NCBI RefSeq assembly: GCF_016679925.1
Contig: NZ_JAEQBW010000001.1
Coordinates: 1,054,001-1,118,000 of the forward strand
Length of the DNA: 64,000 nt
Direction: 5' to 3'
Source of the DNA: Marivirga aurantiaca
Lineage (GTDB): Bacteria; Bacteroidota; Bacteroidia; Cytophagales; Cyclobacteriaceae
Below, one piece after another: positions 1 through 8,768 of this stretch (position 1 is its first letter; each line of letters opens with the position of its first letter). A program made the position numbers and the translations under genes. The notes beneath the pieces were generated by a model. The model ran no database searches. It was given only the letters and a program-made list of their open reading frames with translations, and was not told where the DNA came from.

Positions 1-1047
1 TTTAGTCCAACTTTTGATGGGAATGCTTCATTTTCCGTATCACAATTGTTGTTTGATGGCTCCTATTTTGTTGGGTTGCAAGCGGCCAAAACGTTGAGGG
101 ATTTGAGAAGAAAGGAGTCCAATCAATCTGAAATAGAAATTGTGGAAGCCGTAAGCAAGGCTTATTATTTGGTATTGATCAACCTTGAAAGAAAAGAATT
201 GGTAAATGCCAATCTGAAACAATTGGAGAAGGTATTGTCTGATACTAAAGCACAGTATGAAAGCGGGTTTGCTGAAAGAATTGATGTAGACAGGATTCAG
301 GTAAGTTTGAACAACATTATTACTGAGAATAACAGTATTAATAGAAATTTAGCCTATTCGTATGACTTGCTTAAGTTCCAGATGGGTATTCCGGTTTCCA
401 ACGAAATCACTTTATCAGGTGACTTATCTTCTATTTCTTTTAGAGCAGAGGAATATTTAGGCACAGAGAATGAGTTTGATTATGAGGATAGAAGTGAATA
501 CAATATCCTAAAAGTTAATGAAGAATTAGCAGGTTTGGACCTTCGTAATAACAAGGCTACTCATCTTCCAAGGCTATCTGCCAACTTCAGCTATGGATGG
601 AACACAGGTGCCAATAACACCAGTGAGTTTTTTGATTTCAATGACCGTTGGTTGAGCTTCGGTGTTGTGGGTGTTAGTTTACAATGGGATTTGTTTACTG
701 GCCTGAACAGGAGTAGCAAAATGCAGAAAAACCGCATTCAGCTAGAGCAATTGGGTATTCAAAAAGAGCAGCTGGAAAACTCTATTGACATGGAAATAAT
801 GCAGCTCAAGGGAAATCTGGAAAGTGCTAATGAAAGCATGGAAGTTCAAAAGCAGAACATGGAGCTGGCACAGTCTGTCTATGATCAGACGCAGGAGAAA
901 TACAAAGTAGGAGTGGGAAGCAATACAGAGTTGCTGGATGCGGAAATAGCTTCCAAAGAAGCACAGACCAACTACTATAACGCATTATATGAAGCCATTA
1001 TTTCAAAAATAGAATTAGAAAAAGCACTGGGGATTCTTTATAAATAA
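1..1047 (+). CDS. TolC-like outer membrane efflux protein, 5' end outside the window
   Basis: The reading frame is open from base 1 and gives 348 residues to the stop, so the N-terminus, including any signal peptide, lies upstream of the window. A TTG at 46 is an internal codon, not a start. The sequence has the long helical segments and Leu/Asn/Gln-rich pattern of outer membrane efflux proteins, and it ends with the typical second-repeat region (ELLDAEIASKEAQTNYYNAL). In the family, a trimer forms an outer-membrane channel that receives substrate from an RND pump and its adaptor. The adaptor gene follows after 20 bp and the pump gene after that, so the three form one operon. The substrate cannot be read from the sequence. 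Confidence 0.9.
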   Translation, partial: FSPTFDGNASFSVSQLLFDGSYFVGLQAAKTLRDLRRKESNQSEIEIVEAVSKAYYLVLINLERKELVNANLKQLEKVLSDTKAQYESGFAERIDVDRIQVSLNNIITENNSINRNLAYSYDLLKFQMGIPVSNEITLSGDLSSISFRAEEYLGTENEFDYEDRSEYNILKVNEELAGLDLRNNKATHLPRLSANFSYGWNTGANNTSEFFDFNDRWLSFGVVGVSLQWDLFTGLNRSSKMQKNRIQLEQLGIQKEQLENSIDMEIMQLKGNLESANESMEVQKQNMELAQSVYDQTQEKYKVGVGSNTELLDAEIASKEAQTNYYNALYEAIISKIELEKALGILYK

Positions 1048-1067
1048 AAGCATTAATCTAAAATAAA

Positions 1068-2210
1068 ATGACAATAAAAAATACAATATACGGACTACTT
1101 CTGATTGGCTTTTTAGGAGCCTGCGAATCTGAATCAGATACTGAAGAACTAAAATCCCGACTTGAAGAACTTAAGCAGGAAATTCAGGAAAGGAATGCTG
1201 AAATTAGTGAAATTCAGAAAGAATTGGCGGAAAAAGACCCTCAATTTGCCGATGAAATGGATAAATCTGTTTTGGTGAGAACAACCGAAGTAGATAAAGG
1301 ATATTTTCAGCATAAAATACAAGTGCAAGGTGAAGTGGCTTCACGGAAAAATATCGATATGAGCGCTGAAACAATGGGGCGAGTGATACAAGTAAATGTT
1401 GAGCCTGGCGATATCGTAAAAAGAGGTCAGACACTCATTCGTTTAGATGCTTCCACCCAACAAAATACTCTTAAAGAATTACAGACATCATTGGAACTGG
1501 CGACTAATATGTTTGAAAAACAAGAGAAATTATGGGAACAGGAAATTGGATCAGAAGTACAATACCTGGAAGCTAAAAACAGAAAGGAAGCATTGGAAAG
1601 ACAAATAGAAACTGTTAAGTCGCAGCTGGATATGTCTTATATAAAAGCTCCTTTTAATGGCAGGGTGAATAGTGTGGATGTGAGGATGGGGGAATTAGCC
1701 CAACCCGGAGTACCTATCATCACCATAGTAAGTAATGAGGAAATGTATTTAAAGGCGGATGTTTCGGAACAGTATATTGGGGACTTTGAAGCAGGAGATC
1801 CTGTTGAGGTTCATCTACCTGCACTAAAGGAGTCATTTGTTTCAAAGGTAAGCTCAATCAGTTATGTGATTAACCCATCAAACAGAACTTTTCAACTGGA
1901 TGTGAAACTTACTGATTATGTCAATAAAGTAAAGCCTAACCAATTTGCCAGACTGGATTTGGTAGATTATGAAAATGAGGATGCTATAATAATAAAATCA
2001 GATATCATTCAACAGGATAATCTGGGGGATTTTGTATATGTAGTGGAAACACAGGATGGAGTGAAAGTAGCCAGAAAAGTACCCATTAAACGTGGTATGA
2101 CATATGGTGGTAAGACAGAGGTGTTGGAAGGTTTATCTACAGATGATGTTATTATTTCTGAAGGCTATAGAGATGCTGTTGATGGTATTACTGTGAAAGT
2201 AGCAAATTAA
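1068..2210 (+). CDS. RND efflux periplasmic adaptor (membrane fusion protein), lipoprotein
   Basis: This 380-residue protein has a lipobox (FLGAC, Cys19) and is probably anchored in the inner membrane. Residues about 25-62 are strongly coiled-coil (repeated E/L/K heptads). A lipoyl/barrel-sandwich half follows (GRVIQVNVEPGDIVKRGQ), then a helical hairpin, the returning half (YIKAPFNGRVNSVDVRMGE) and a beta-barrel region. This is the HlyD/AcrA order. Its role is to bridge the RND pump and the TolC channel. It lies 20 bp after the tolC-like gene and 22 bp before the pump gene. The extra coiled coil directly after the lipid anchor is not part of the classic AcrA plan. Confidence 0.92.
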   Translation: MTIKNTIYGLLLIGFLGACESESDTEELKSRLEELKQEIQERNAEISEIQKELAEKDPQFADEMDKSVLVRTTEVDKGYFQHKIQVQGEVASRKNIDMSAETMGRVIQVNVEPGDIVKRGQTLIRLDASTQQNTLKELQTSLELATNMFEKQEKLWEQEIGSEVQYLEAKNRKEALERQIETVKSQLDMSYIKAPFNGRVNSVDVRMGELAQPGVPIITIVSNEEMYLKADVSEQYIGDFEAGDPVEVHLPALKESFVSKVSSISYVINPSNRTFQLDVKLTDYVNKVKPNQFARLDLVDYENEDAIIIKSDIIQQDNLGDFVYVVETQDGVKVARKVPIKRGMTYGGKTEVLEGLSTDDVIISEGYRDAVDGITVKVAN

Positions 2211-2232
2211 ACGGCCGTTTAAGCACAATTTT

Positions 2233-5200
2233 ATGAGTGAGCAAAAGAAAAAGAAATTAGAGAAAGAGTTTAGATTGACCTCTTTATCAGTAGGAAACAG
2301 AACCACTGTTTATGTATTGACTTTTATAATTGTCATTCTGGGGATATTTTCTTATATTAATTTACCTAAAGAAAATTTCCCGGAAATTACACAACCTACT
2401 ATTTATGTAGGAACTATGCATCCCGGTAATTCACCGGCTGATATGGAGAAGTTGATTACCCGACCTTTAGAGAAGGAAATCAATACCATTTCCTCAGTAG
2501 ATAATATTCAATCAACTTCGGTTCAGGATTTCTCCACCATTATAGTGGAATTTACAACCGATACTGATGTGCAAAAAGCTTTACAAGAGGTAAAAGATGC
2601 AGTAGATAAGGCTAGATCGGAATTACCATCTGACCTGGATGAAGAACCCAACGTTTTTGAATTGAACGTTTCGGAATTCCCTATTTTGAATATCAACTTA
2701 TCAGGTAATTATAGTGTGGAAACCTTAAATGATTATGCTGAATACCTGGAGGAAGAAATAGAGAAGTTCCCTGAGATGTCTAAGGCTGAAATCCGCGGTG
2801 TTGATGAGAAGGAAGTGAGGATTATGGTGGATCCACTGAAAATGGAAGCCCGTAAAGTAAGCTTTTCCGATATTGAAAATGCTGTTCAGGCTGAAAATAT
2901 GACTATGTCAGGCGGTAATATCAAAATGGGAGATATCAGAAGAACCGTGGCTATTTCAGGAGAATATACAGATCCGAAGCAGTTGGAGAACCTTATTATT
3001 AAAAATGAGAATGCCAGAATTGTTTACTTGAAGGATATTGCTGAGATCGCCTTTGATTATAAGGAAAAGCAAAGTTATGCCCGTCTTAACAATAAAGCAG
3101 TAGTGATGGTAGACGCTGTAAAACGTAGTGGCGAGAACCTGCTGATATTAACGGATAAAATTTATGAGGTAGTTGATAAAGCGAAGAAAGAAGTTTTTCC
3201 TGATGGGCTTGAAGTTGTAATAACCAATGACCAATCTCAACAAACACGTGATCAGGTGAGTAGTCTTGAAAACAATATCATTTCCGGAGTGATTCTGGTA
3301 GTGCTTGTATTGTTGTTTTTTTTAGGTAGTAGAAATGCTCTTTTCGTGGGTGTGGCTATTCCAATGTCTATGTTCATGGCATTTATGATCTTAGGGGCAC
3401 TTGGTATTACCATCAACATGATAGTGTTGTTTTCTTTAATAATGGCTCTCGGTATGTTGGTGGATAACGGCATTGTAGTGGTGGAGAATGTGTATCGCTT
3501 GATGGAAGAGGGATATAGTCCGATACAGGCAACTAAGATTGGAGTTGGCGAGGTTGCCTTGCCTATTATTTCCTCAACGGCCACTACATTGGCAGCTTTC
3601 CTGCCTCTGGCATTTTGGCCGGGATTGATTGGTGAATTTATGAAATACCTGCCAATTACATTGATAATAACTTTGGGATCGTCACTTTTTGTAGCCTTGG
3701 TGATTAATCCGGTGTTTATTGCCTCTTTCATGAAACTGGATGGAGACGAGGAGTTAAATACCAGAAGGATATGGAGAGTAGCAGGTATAGCAATCGTTTT
3801 GGGAATTGTTTTCATTCTTTTGAAAGTATTTGTTATTGGGAATCTTTTAGTATTATTTGGCTTGCTTGGATTATTAAATTCATTCATTTTAATGCCGGCT
3901 TCCAGAAAGTTCCAAAGAAGCTTTTTGCCCTCTTTAGAAAGGTTGTATTCACGTACTTTGGCTTTTGCTGTCCGGGGTTATAATCCTTATTTCTTCCTTG
4001 GAGGAACAGTTGTAGCACTAATAGGTTCGTTGATGCTTTTAGGTGTTTTTACTCCAAATGTATTGTTCTTCCCTGAAAATGAACCTAAATATGTAAATGT
4101 ATTCATTGAATTTCCAGTGGGAACTGACGTAGAGCATACTAATGAATTTTCCCTAAAGATAGAAGATCAGGTGAAAGATGTAATAACTCCTTATTCTGAT
4201 ATAGTGGAATCAGTAGTGACCAGTGTGGGTAAAGGAGCCAGTGATCCCGGGGATCCGACTGCCGTAGGACAATCCGAAACACCTAATAAAGGTAGGATTA
4301 CTGTGAATTTTGTTGAGTTTAAATATCGTGATGGTATTTCCACTACGAAAGTAATGAACGAAATCAGAGAGGCTGTGAGTGATTATCCGGGTGTTTCTAT
4401 TACAGTTGATAAAGATGCAGCAGGCCCACCTACTGGTAAGCCTATTAACATAGAGGTAACGGGTGAAGATTTCGATGAATTAATAAAGTTAACAGAAAGA
4501 TTGACAGTTTTTATTAATCAACTCAATATTTCAGGTATAGAAAGATTACAAAACGATCTGGAAACCGGAAAGCCGGAATTAAAAATCAATATTGATAGGG
4601 AAAAAGCCAGAAGATTTGGTTTGAGTAGCTTCACTATTGCCAATGAAATCCGTACCGGTTTGTTTGGAAAGGAAATTTCTAAATACAAAGAAGGTGAAGA
4701 TGATTATGAAATTCAGCTACGATATTCAGATGAATATCGCTATGATGTTGATGCACTCATTAATAAAAAAATCACCTATAGGGATCAGGCTTCCGGTAAA
4801 ATAAACCAGGTACCTATTAGTGCTGTAGCAGATGTTTCCTATACAAGTACATATGGTTCGATTAATAGGAAAGATTTGAATAGAGTGGTAACTGTTTATT
4901 CAAATGTGCTGGATGGGTATAATGCTACTAATATTAATGAGCAAATTGAAGTCGCACTTAGAGACTTTCAAATTCCTACCGGTTACACGGTTAAGTTTAC
5001 TGGTGAACAGGAAGAACAGGAGAAAGAAATGGCTTTCTTAAGTCAGGCACTTCTATTCGCAGTGTTTTTGATATTCCTTATTATAGTGGCTCAATTTAAT
5101 AAAATGACGGCTCCATTTATCATTATGAGTTCTGTGATTTTCAGCACAATAGGTGTATTTCTCGGACTGGTAATTTTCCAGATGGATTTTATTGTTGTAA

Positions 5201-5634
5201 TGACAATGATAGGTATCATTTCCCTGGCAGGAATAGTAGTAAACAATGCTATTGTATTGATTGATTTTATTGAAATTAGTAAAATCAATACAAAAATGAA
5301 TCTGGAGGAAGGGGAATCACTTACCTATCAAATGGTAAAGGATGCAGTGATGGAAGCGGGGAAAACTCGTTTAAGACCTGTTTTATTAACGGCTATCACC
5401 ACCGTTTTAGGGCTTATTCCCCTGGCTATTGGTTTCAATTTTGATTTCATTGGATTATTTACAAGCTACGATCCTGATTTTTATATAGGTGGAGACTCTG
5501 TAATGTTTTGGGAACCTATTTGTTGGACTATTATTTTTGGTTTAACATTTGCAACTTTCCTGACATTGATTATTGTGCCGGTTATGTATCTAATAGCTAA
5601 TCAGTTGAATGCTAAATTTGGTATTGGAAGGTGA
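2233..5634 (+). CDS. RND family efflux pump permease (HAE1/AcrB-like)
   Basis: This 1133-residue inner-membrane transporter is somewhat longer than AcrB (about 1049). It has one N-terminal membrane segment, a large periplasmic loop, a membrane bundle near residues 345-560, a second periplasmic loop, and a final membrane bundle from about residue 935. The TM4 motif reads GMLVDNGIVVVENV. The first of the two TM4 aspartates of AcrB is kept and the second is Asn. In TM10 the motif is GIVVNNAIVLID, with Asn where AcrB has its relay Lys. This variant relay occurs in other RND subgroups. The gene completes the tripartite operon with the channel and adaptor upstream. Export of hydrophobic compounds or drugs is likely, but the substrate is unknown. 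Confidence 0.93.
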   Translation: MSEQKKKKLEKEFRLTSLSVGNRTTVYVLTFIIVILGIFSYINLPKENFPEITQPTIYVGTMHPGNSPADMEKLITRPLEKEINTISSVDNIQSTSVQDFSTIIVEFTTDTDVQKALQEVKDAVDKARSELPSDLDEEPNVFELNVSEFPILNINLSGNYSVETLNDYAEYLEEEIEKFPEMSKAEIRGVDEKEVRIMVDPLKMEARKVSFSDIENAVQAENMTMSGGNIKMGDIRRTVAISGEYTDPKQLENLIIKNENARIVYLKDIAEIAFDYKEKQSYARLNNKAVVMVDAVKRSGENLLILTDKIYEVVDKAKKEVFPDGLEVVITNDQSQQTRDQVSSLENNIISGVILVVLVLLFFLGSRNALFVGVAIPMSMFMAFMILGALGITINMIVLFSLIMALGMLVDNGIVVVENVYRLMEEGYSPIQATKIGVGEVALPIISSTATTLAAFLPLAFWPGLIGEFMKYLPITLIITLGSSLFVALVINPVFIASFMKLDGDEELNTRRIWRVAGIAIVLGIVFILLKVFVIGNLLVLFGLLGLLNSFILMPASRKFQRSFLPSLERLYSRTLAFAVRGYNPYFFLGGTVVALIGSLMLLGVFTPNVLFFPENEPKYVNVFIEFPVGTDVEHTNEFSLKIEDQVKDVITPYSDIVESVVTSVGKGASDPGDPTAVGQSETPNKGRITVNFVEFKYRDGISTTKVMNEIREAVSDYPGVSITVDKDAAGPPTGKPINIEVTGEDFDELIKLTERLTVFINQLNISGIERLQNDLETGKPELKINIDREKARRFGLSSFTIANEIRTGLFGKEISKYKEGEDDYEIQLRYSDEYRYDVDALINKKITYRDQASGKINQVPISAVADVSYTSTYGSINRKDLNRVVTVYSNVLDGYNATNINEQIEVALRDFQIPTGYTVKFTGEQEEQEKEMAFLSQALLFAVFLIFLIIVAQFNKMTAPFIIMSSVIFSTIGVFLGLVIFQMDFIVVMTMIGIISLAGIVVNNAIVLIDFIEISKINTKMNLEEGESLTYQMVKDAVMEAGKTRLRPVLLTAITTVLGLIPLAIGFNFDFIGLFTSYDPDFYIGGDSVMFWEPICWTIIFGLTFATFLTLIIVPVMYLIANQLNAKFGIGR

Positions 5635-5948
5635 GTTGGTTTTTTTAAATATAATGGGAAAAGTTAATAATGCATAAGGTCATAACAGGGCAGACGATTG
5701 AAATCAGCTTCTGAGTTTTAGGATTTAATTCCTGAAAGTAGAAAGTGTTTTTCAATTATCTGTCCTTGGCTTATGGCCATGACTATGCGTATTTCTTTTC
5801 GTTCACCAGTAAGTCCTGATTTAAGATTCATACAGTTCTTCATTTAGTAAAATGTCTGAGAAACATGCATTTGTAGGTTTAAATGAGTCAATGAGGTTGT
5901 TCAATAAAAGTTATCTGAAAAGTAAATATTAGATGGAAAAAGCATCAT
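5635..5948. other. Intergenic region, no convincing gene
   Basis: These 314 bp follow the RND pump gene. I see no strong hairpin terminator, tRNA or long ORF. A 41-codon frame exists on the minus strand (5718-5843), but it has no recognisable similarity and no clear promoter. Confidence 0.5.
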
Positions 5949-6182
5949 ATGAAAAATATCTCCAATTTTAAAAAAATCATTCGGGTGTTTCAGCAGTATG
6001 GAATAGTGCTGACGGGAAAAAGGAAATCCGCCAATTTTTATAGTGGACTTCATATGGAAAGGATTTTTGTTGAAGGGCTTATCTTTGAATTAGAATATAG
6101 TTTAAACAAAGAGTTAGAAGAAAGCAAAGTGGGGAGTGTTGAGACTCCGGAGCAGTTAATTAATTATTTTGTTATAAAATAA
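5949..6182 (+). CDS. Small acyl-carrier-protein-like protein lacking the phosphopantetheine serine
   Basis: This 77-residue protein does not match a named family by eye. Its residues from about 28 align without gaps to E. coli AcpP: A-x-F-x(3)-L, then a helix-II-like stretch (VEGLIFELEYSLNKEL) and a terminal T-x(4)-INYF segment like the AcpP TVQAAIDYI end. The AcpP DSL motif, which carries the prosthetic group on Ser36, is replaced by ERI, so the usual attachment serine is absent. If the fold is right, it could be a non-carrying ACP paralogue, for example a protein-binding module. The gene stands alone with over 100 bp on each side. The ACP assignment is inference from a by-eye alignment. Confidence 0.6.
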   Translation: MKNISNFKKIIRVFQQYGIVLTGKRKSANFYSGLHMERIFVEGLIFELEYSLNKELEESKVGSVETPEQLINYFVIK

Positions 6183-6323
6183 AGTATTACCTCTGATAAT
6201 TGGTAAAATTATTTCGAGTAATCTTTCTCATTTAGAGTTAAATTCTTGAATATGATTTTCAGGGAATGTAGTTAGATCAGACCCCAAAAGGTGTCTATAT
6301 CATCTCTTTTTAATAGTTATATT

Positions 6324-7586
6324 ATGTCTAAAGTAGTTTTAATACCTTTAGTAGCGGTTGTATTTATATTGTTGGACCTTTACGTCTTTCAGGCCGTAAA
6401 GCTTTCTGCTCAAAATGTAAGTACTTTATGGAAAAATATCCTGTTTGGCTTATATTGGGGTATAACCGCAATTACTATTACGGGTTTCTTTTTGTATCAT
6501 TTTGGTAACCCTGATGCCTATTCGCGTGTTTTTAGAAATTTTTTACTGGTAATTGTATTTATTAATTACTTTTCAAAGTTTTTTGCGGCTATCATTCTTG
6601 TTTTGGGTGATATTTTTCGTTTGGGACAATATGCCTTTCAAGTCATACAGAATAAATTTAGTAGTTCTAATGAACCAATCTCCAATGGGAAATCCATTCC
6701 ACGATCAGAATTCCTCGCCAAATCAGCCTTGATAGCAGGAGCGTTGCCTTTAGCTGCCATGAGTTTTGGAATTATCTCTGGTGCACATGATTATAGAATC
6801 CGAAGAAAGACAATTGTACTGCCCAATTTACCGAAAGCCTGGGATGGCGTAAAAGTGGCTCAAATATCAGATATTCATAGTGGCAGTTTTTGGAACAAAA
6901 TTGCTGTAGAAGGCGGGGTTGACATGCTCCTGAAGGAAAAACCTGAAGTGGTGTTTTTTACCGGGGATTTAGTCAATAATGAAGCGCAAGAAGTCGAGAA
7001 ATATATCTCCATTTTCAGCAAAGTGAAAGCACCCTTAGGCGTATATTCTATCTTAGGCAATCACGATTATGGAGATTATAAAAATTGGAATAGCCAGAAA
7101 GCTAAACAGCAAAACCTACAGGATTTGAAAGAAGCACATGGATTGATGGGATGGAATTTATTATTGGATGAACATAAAGTATTGTATGTTGACAAGGAGC
7201 CCTTTGCCGTCATTGGCGTAGAAAACTGGGGTGCAGGAGGCTTTGCCAAGTATGGCGATTTGCAGAAAGCTTATCATGGAGCCGGGGATTTTCCAACAAA
7301 AATATTACTGTCTCATGACCCCAGCCATTGGGACGCACAAGTGAGAAAAGATTTCTCTGATATTGATTTGATGTTGGCTGGTCATACCCACGGATTTCAA
7401 TTTGGAGTAGAAGTAGGAGATTTTAAATGGAGCCCCTCTCAATATGTGTATAAACAGTGGGCTGGACTATATACTGCTGATAACCAACATTTATATGTGA
7501 ACAGGGGATATGGTTATTTGGGATATCCGGGTAGAATTGGTATTCCACCTGAAATTACAATTTTGGAATTGAAGAGCATTGTGTAG
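6324..7586 (+). CDS. Membrane-anchored calcineurin-like metallophosphoesterase
   Basis: The protein has 420 residues from the ATG at 6324. An in-frame GTG at 6291 would add 11 residues, but the ATG directly before the first membrane helix is preferred. Three to four N-terminal membrane helices and a further hydrophobic stretch (about residues 130-150) precede the catalytic domain. All metallophosphoesterase motifs are visible: ISDIHSG (Asp183, His185), FTGDLVNN, LGNHDYGDY, LLSHDP and AGHTHGFQFG. The layout matches YkuE/YaeI-like phosphoesterases, some of which act on phospholipid-type substrates such as UDP-diacylglucosamine. The substrate here is not determined. The gene appears monocistronic, with 122 bp to the next one. 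Confidence 0.88.
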   Translation: MSKVVLIPLVAVVFILLDLYVFQAVKLSAQNVSTLWKNILFGLYWGITAITITGFFLYHFGNPDAYSRVFRNFLLVIVFINYFSKFFAAIILVLGDIFRLGQYAFQVIQNKFSSSNEPISNGKSIPRSEFLAKSALIAGALPLAAMSFGIISGAHDYRIRRKTIVLPNLPKAWDGVKVAQISDIHSGSFWNKIAVEGGVDMLLKEKPEVVFFTGDLVNNEAQEVEKYISIFSKVKAPLGVYSILGNHDYGDYKNWNSQKAKQQNLQDLKEAHGLMGWNLLLDEHKVLYVDKEPFAVIGVENWGAGGFAKYGDLQKAYHGAGDFPTKILLSHDPSHWDAQVRKDFSDIDLMLAGHTHGFQFGVEVGDFKWSPSQYVYKQWAGLYTADNQHLYVNRGYGYLGYPGRIGIPPEITILELKSIV

Positions 7587-7708
7587 TACTATGTAAGGTA
7601 AAGATGTTACAGGTATTAAGGTACATAGTTTTATATTGAGTAACTTTTTAGCTGCAACAGAAGTTAAATATTGGTAAAGTCTTTATCAACTTGTAAACCT
7701 CCTTTTAT

Positions 7709-8650
7709 ATGCTTGTATTCATACAAGATTCCGATCCTACCAACATTGATGTATCAAAACCCATTACGCAAGTAACTTCCAAGCTGGAATCATGGCTTGA
7801 CGCCCTTATCAACATGATTCCCAATATGTTGGTGGCAATTATCCTATTCATTGCCTTTTTATTATTAGCCAAGCTTATTAAGAAGCTTTTTAATAAGATA
7901 TTCAAAAAATCATCCGATAATAAGGCTGTGGAAAACCTTTTATCTACCATTATTTATTATTTAATAATAGGACTCGGGTTGTTCATTATTTTGGGTATCC
8001 TTAAATTAGATAAGGCTGTAACCTCCTTATTAGCTGGTATTGGTGTGTTAGGTCTGGCATTGGGCTTTGCTTTTCAGGATATAGCTGCAAATTTTGTTTC
8101 AGGCATTATACTGGCTTTCCGAAAACCATTTGTAATTGGTGATATTGTTAAAATTGAGGGTTTTATGGGAACAGTAACCAGAACCAATCTACGTGTAACT
8201 GTTGTACAAACTTTTCAAGGTCAGGAAGTGTATATTCCCAATAAAGAAGTGTTATCCAATCCTATTATTAATTATACAGTGTTGGGTGAGCGAAGGATTG
8301 ATCTGACTGTAGGAATTTCTTATGGTGATGATTTAGATAAAGTACAGGAACTTGTAATAGAAGCAATTAAAAATATAGAAGGGGTAATTCGTAAAGATGA
8401 TATAATTTTTTCTTACAAAGAATTTGGTGATAGCTCTATCAATTTTGACATAAAATATTGGTTTAAATATCCTGGTGACTATAGTTTTTTTGATATGAGA
8501 TCCAATGCCATTATGGCAATTAAATCAGCATTTGACAAATCTGATATTACCATTCCGTTCCCAATTCGTACCTTGGATTTTGGAGTCAAGGGTGGAGAAA
8601 AGCTTTCTGATATGAAATTAGGAAATGGTGGAGATACTTCTGAATCTTGA
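7709..8650 (+). CDS. Small-conductance mechanosensitive channel, MscS family
   Basis: This 313-residue protein has membrane helices at about 37-56, 80-98 and 104-137. The third carries the Gly/Ala-rich pore pattern (GVLGLALGFAFQDIAANFVSG) typical of MscS TM3. The cytoplasmic beta domain follows, with the family motif RKPFVIGDIVKIEGFMGTV and then VYIPNKEVLSNPIINYT. The length is close to E. coli MscS (286). The channel opens on membrane tension to release solutes after osmotic downshock. It is transcribed alone and converges with the regulator gene at 8769, with 118 bp between them. Confidence 0.93.
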   Translation: MLVFIQDSDPTNIDVSKPITQVTSKLESWLDALINMIPNMLVAIILFIAFLLLAKLIKKLFNKIFKKSSDNKAVENLLSTIIYYLIIGLGLFIILGILKLDKAVTSLLAGIGVLGLALGFAFQDIAANFVSGIILAFRKPFVIGDIVKIEGFMGTVTRTNLRVTVVQTFQGQEVYIPNKEVLSNPIINYTVLGERRIDLTVGISYGDDLDKVQELVIEAIKNIEGVIRKDDIIFSYKEFGDSSINFDIKYWFKYPGDYSFFDMRSNAIMAIKSAFDKSDITIPFPIRTLDFGVKGGEKLSDMKLGNGGDTSES

Positions 8651-8768
8651 TAAGGCATTTTTTAGCTACAATAGAAAGCGTTTAAATAAATTGAGCAAAT
8701 TAAGCTTATAACTCTCCAAAGACTTTAAGTTCTAGTATGAGAGAGGTTAAGCTTGATCAGCAAGGAGT

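Noticed and set aside
3252-3887. 211-codon open frame on the minus strand inside the RND pump gene
   Set aside because: It lies entirely opposite a certain gene and has low-complexity composition without motifs. It is a shadow of the plus-strand coding bias.
5718-5843. 41-codon minus-strand frame between the RND pump and the ACP-like gene
   Set aside because: It is short, has no similarity I recognise and no promoter of the -33/-7 type. It cannot be supported as a gene.
8651-8768. Weak inverted repeat (AAGCTTATAACTCTC with GAGAGAGGTTAAGCTT) between the convergent MscS and regulator genes
   Set aside because: The pairing has gaps and no T-run, so I do not call a terminator.
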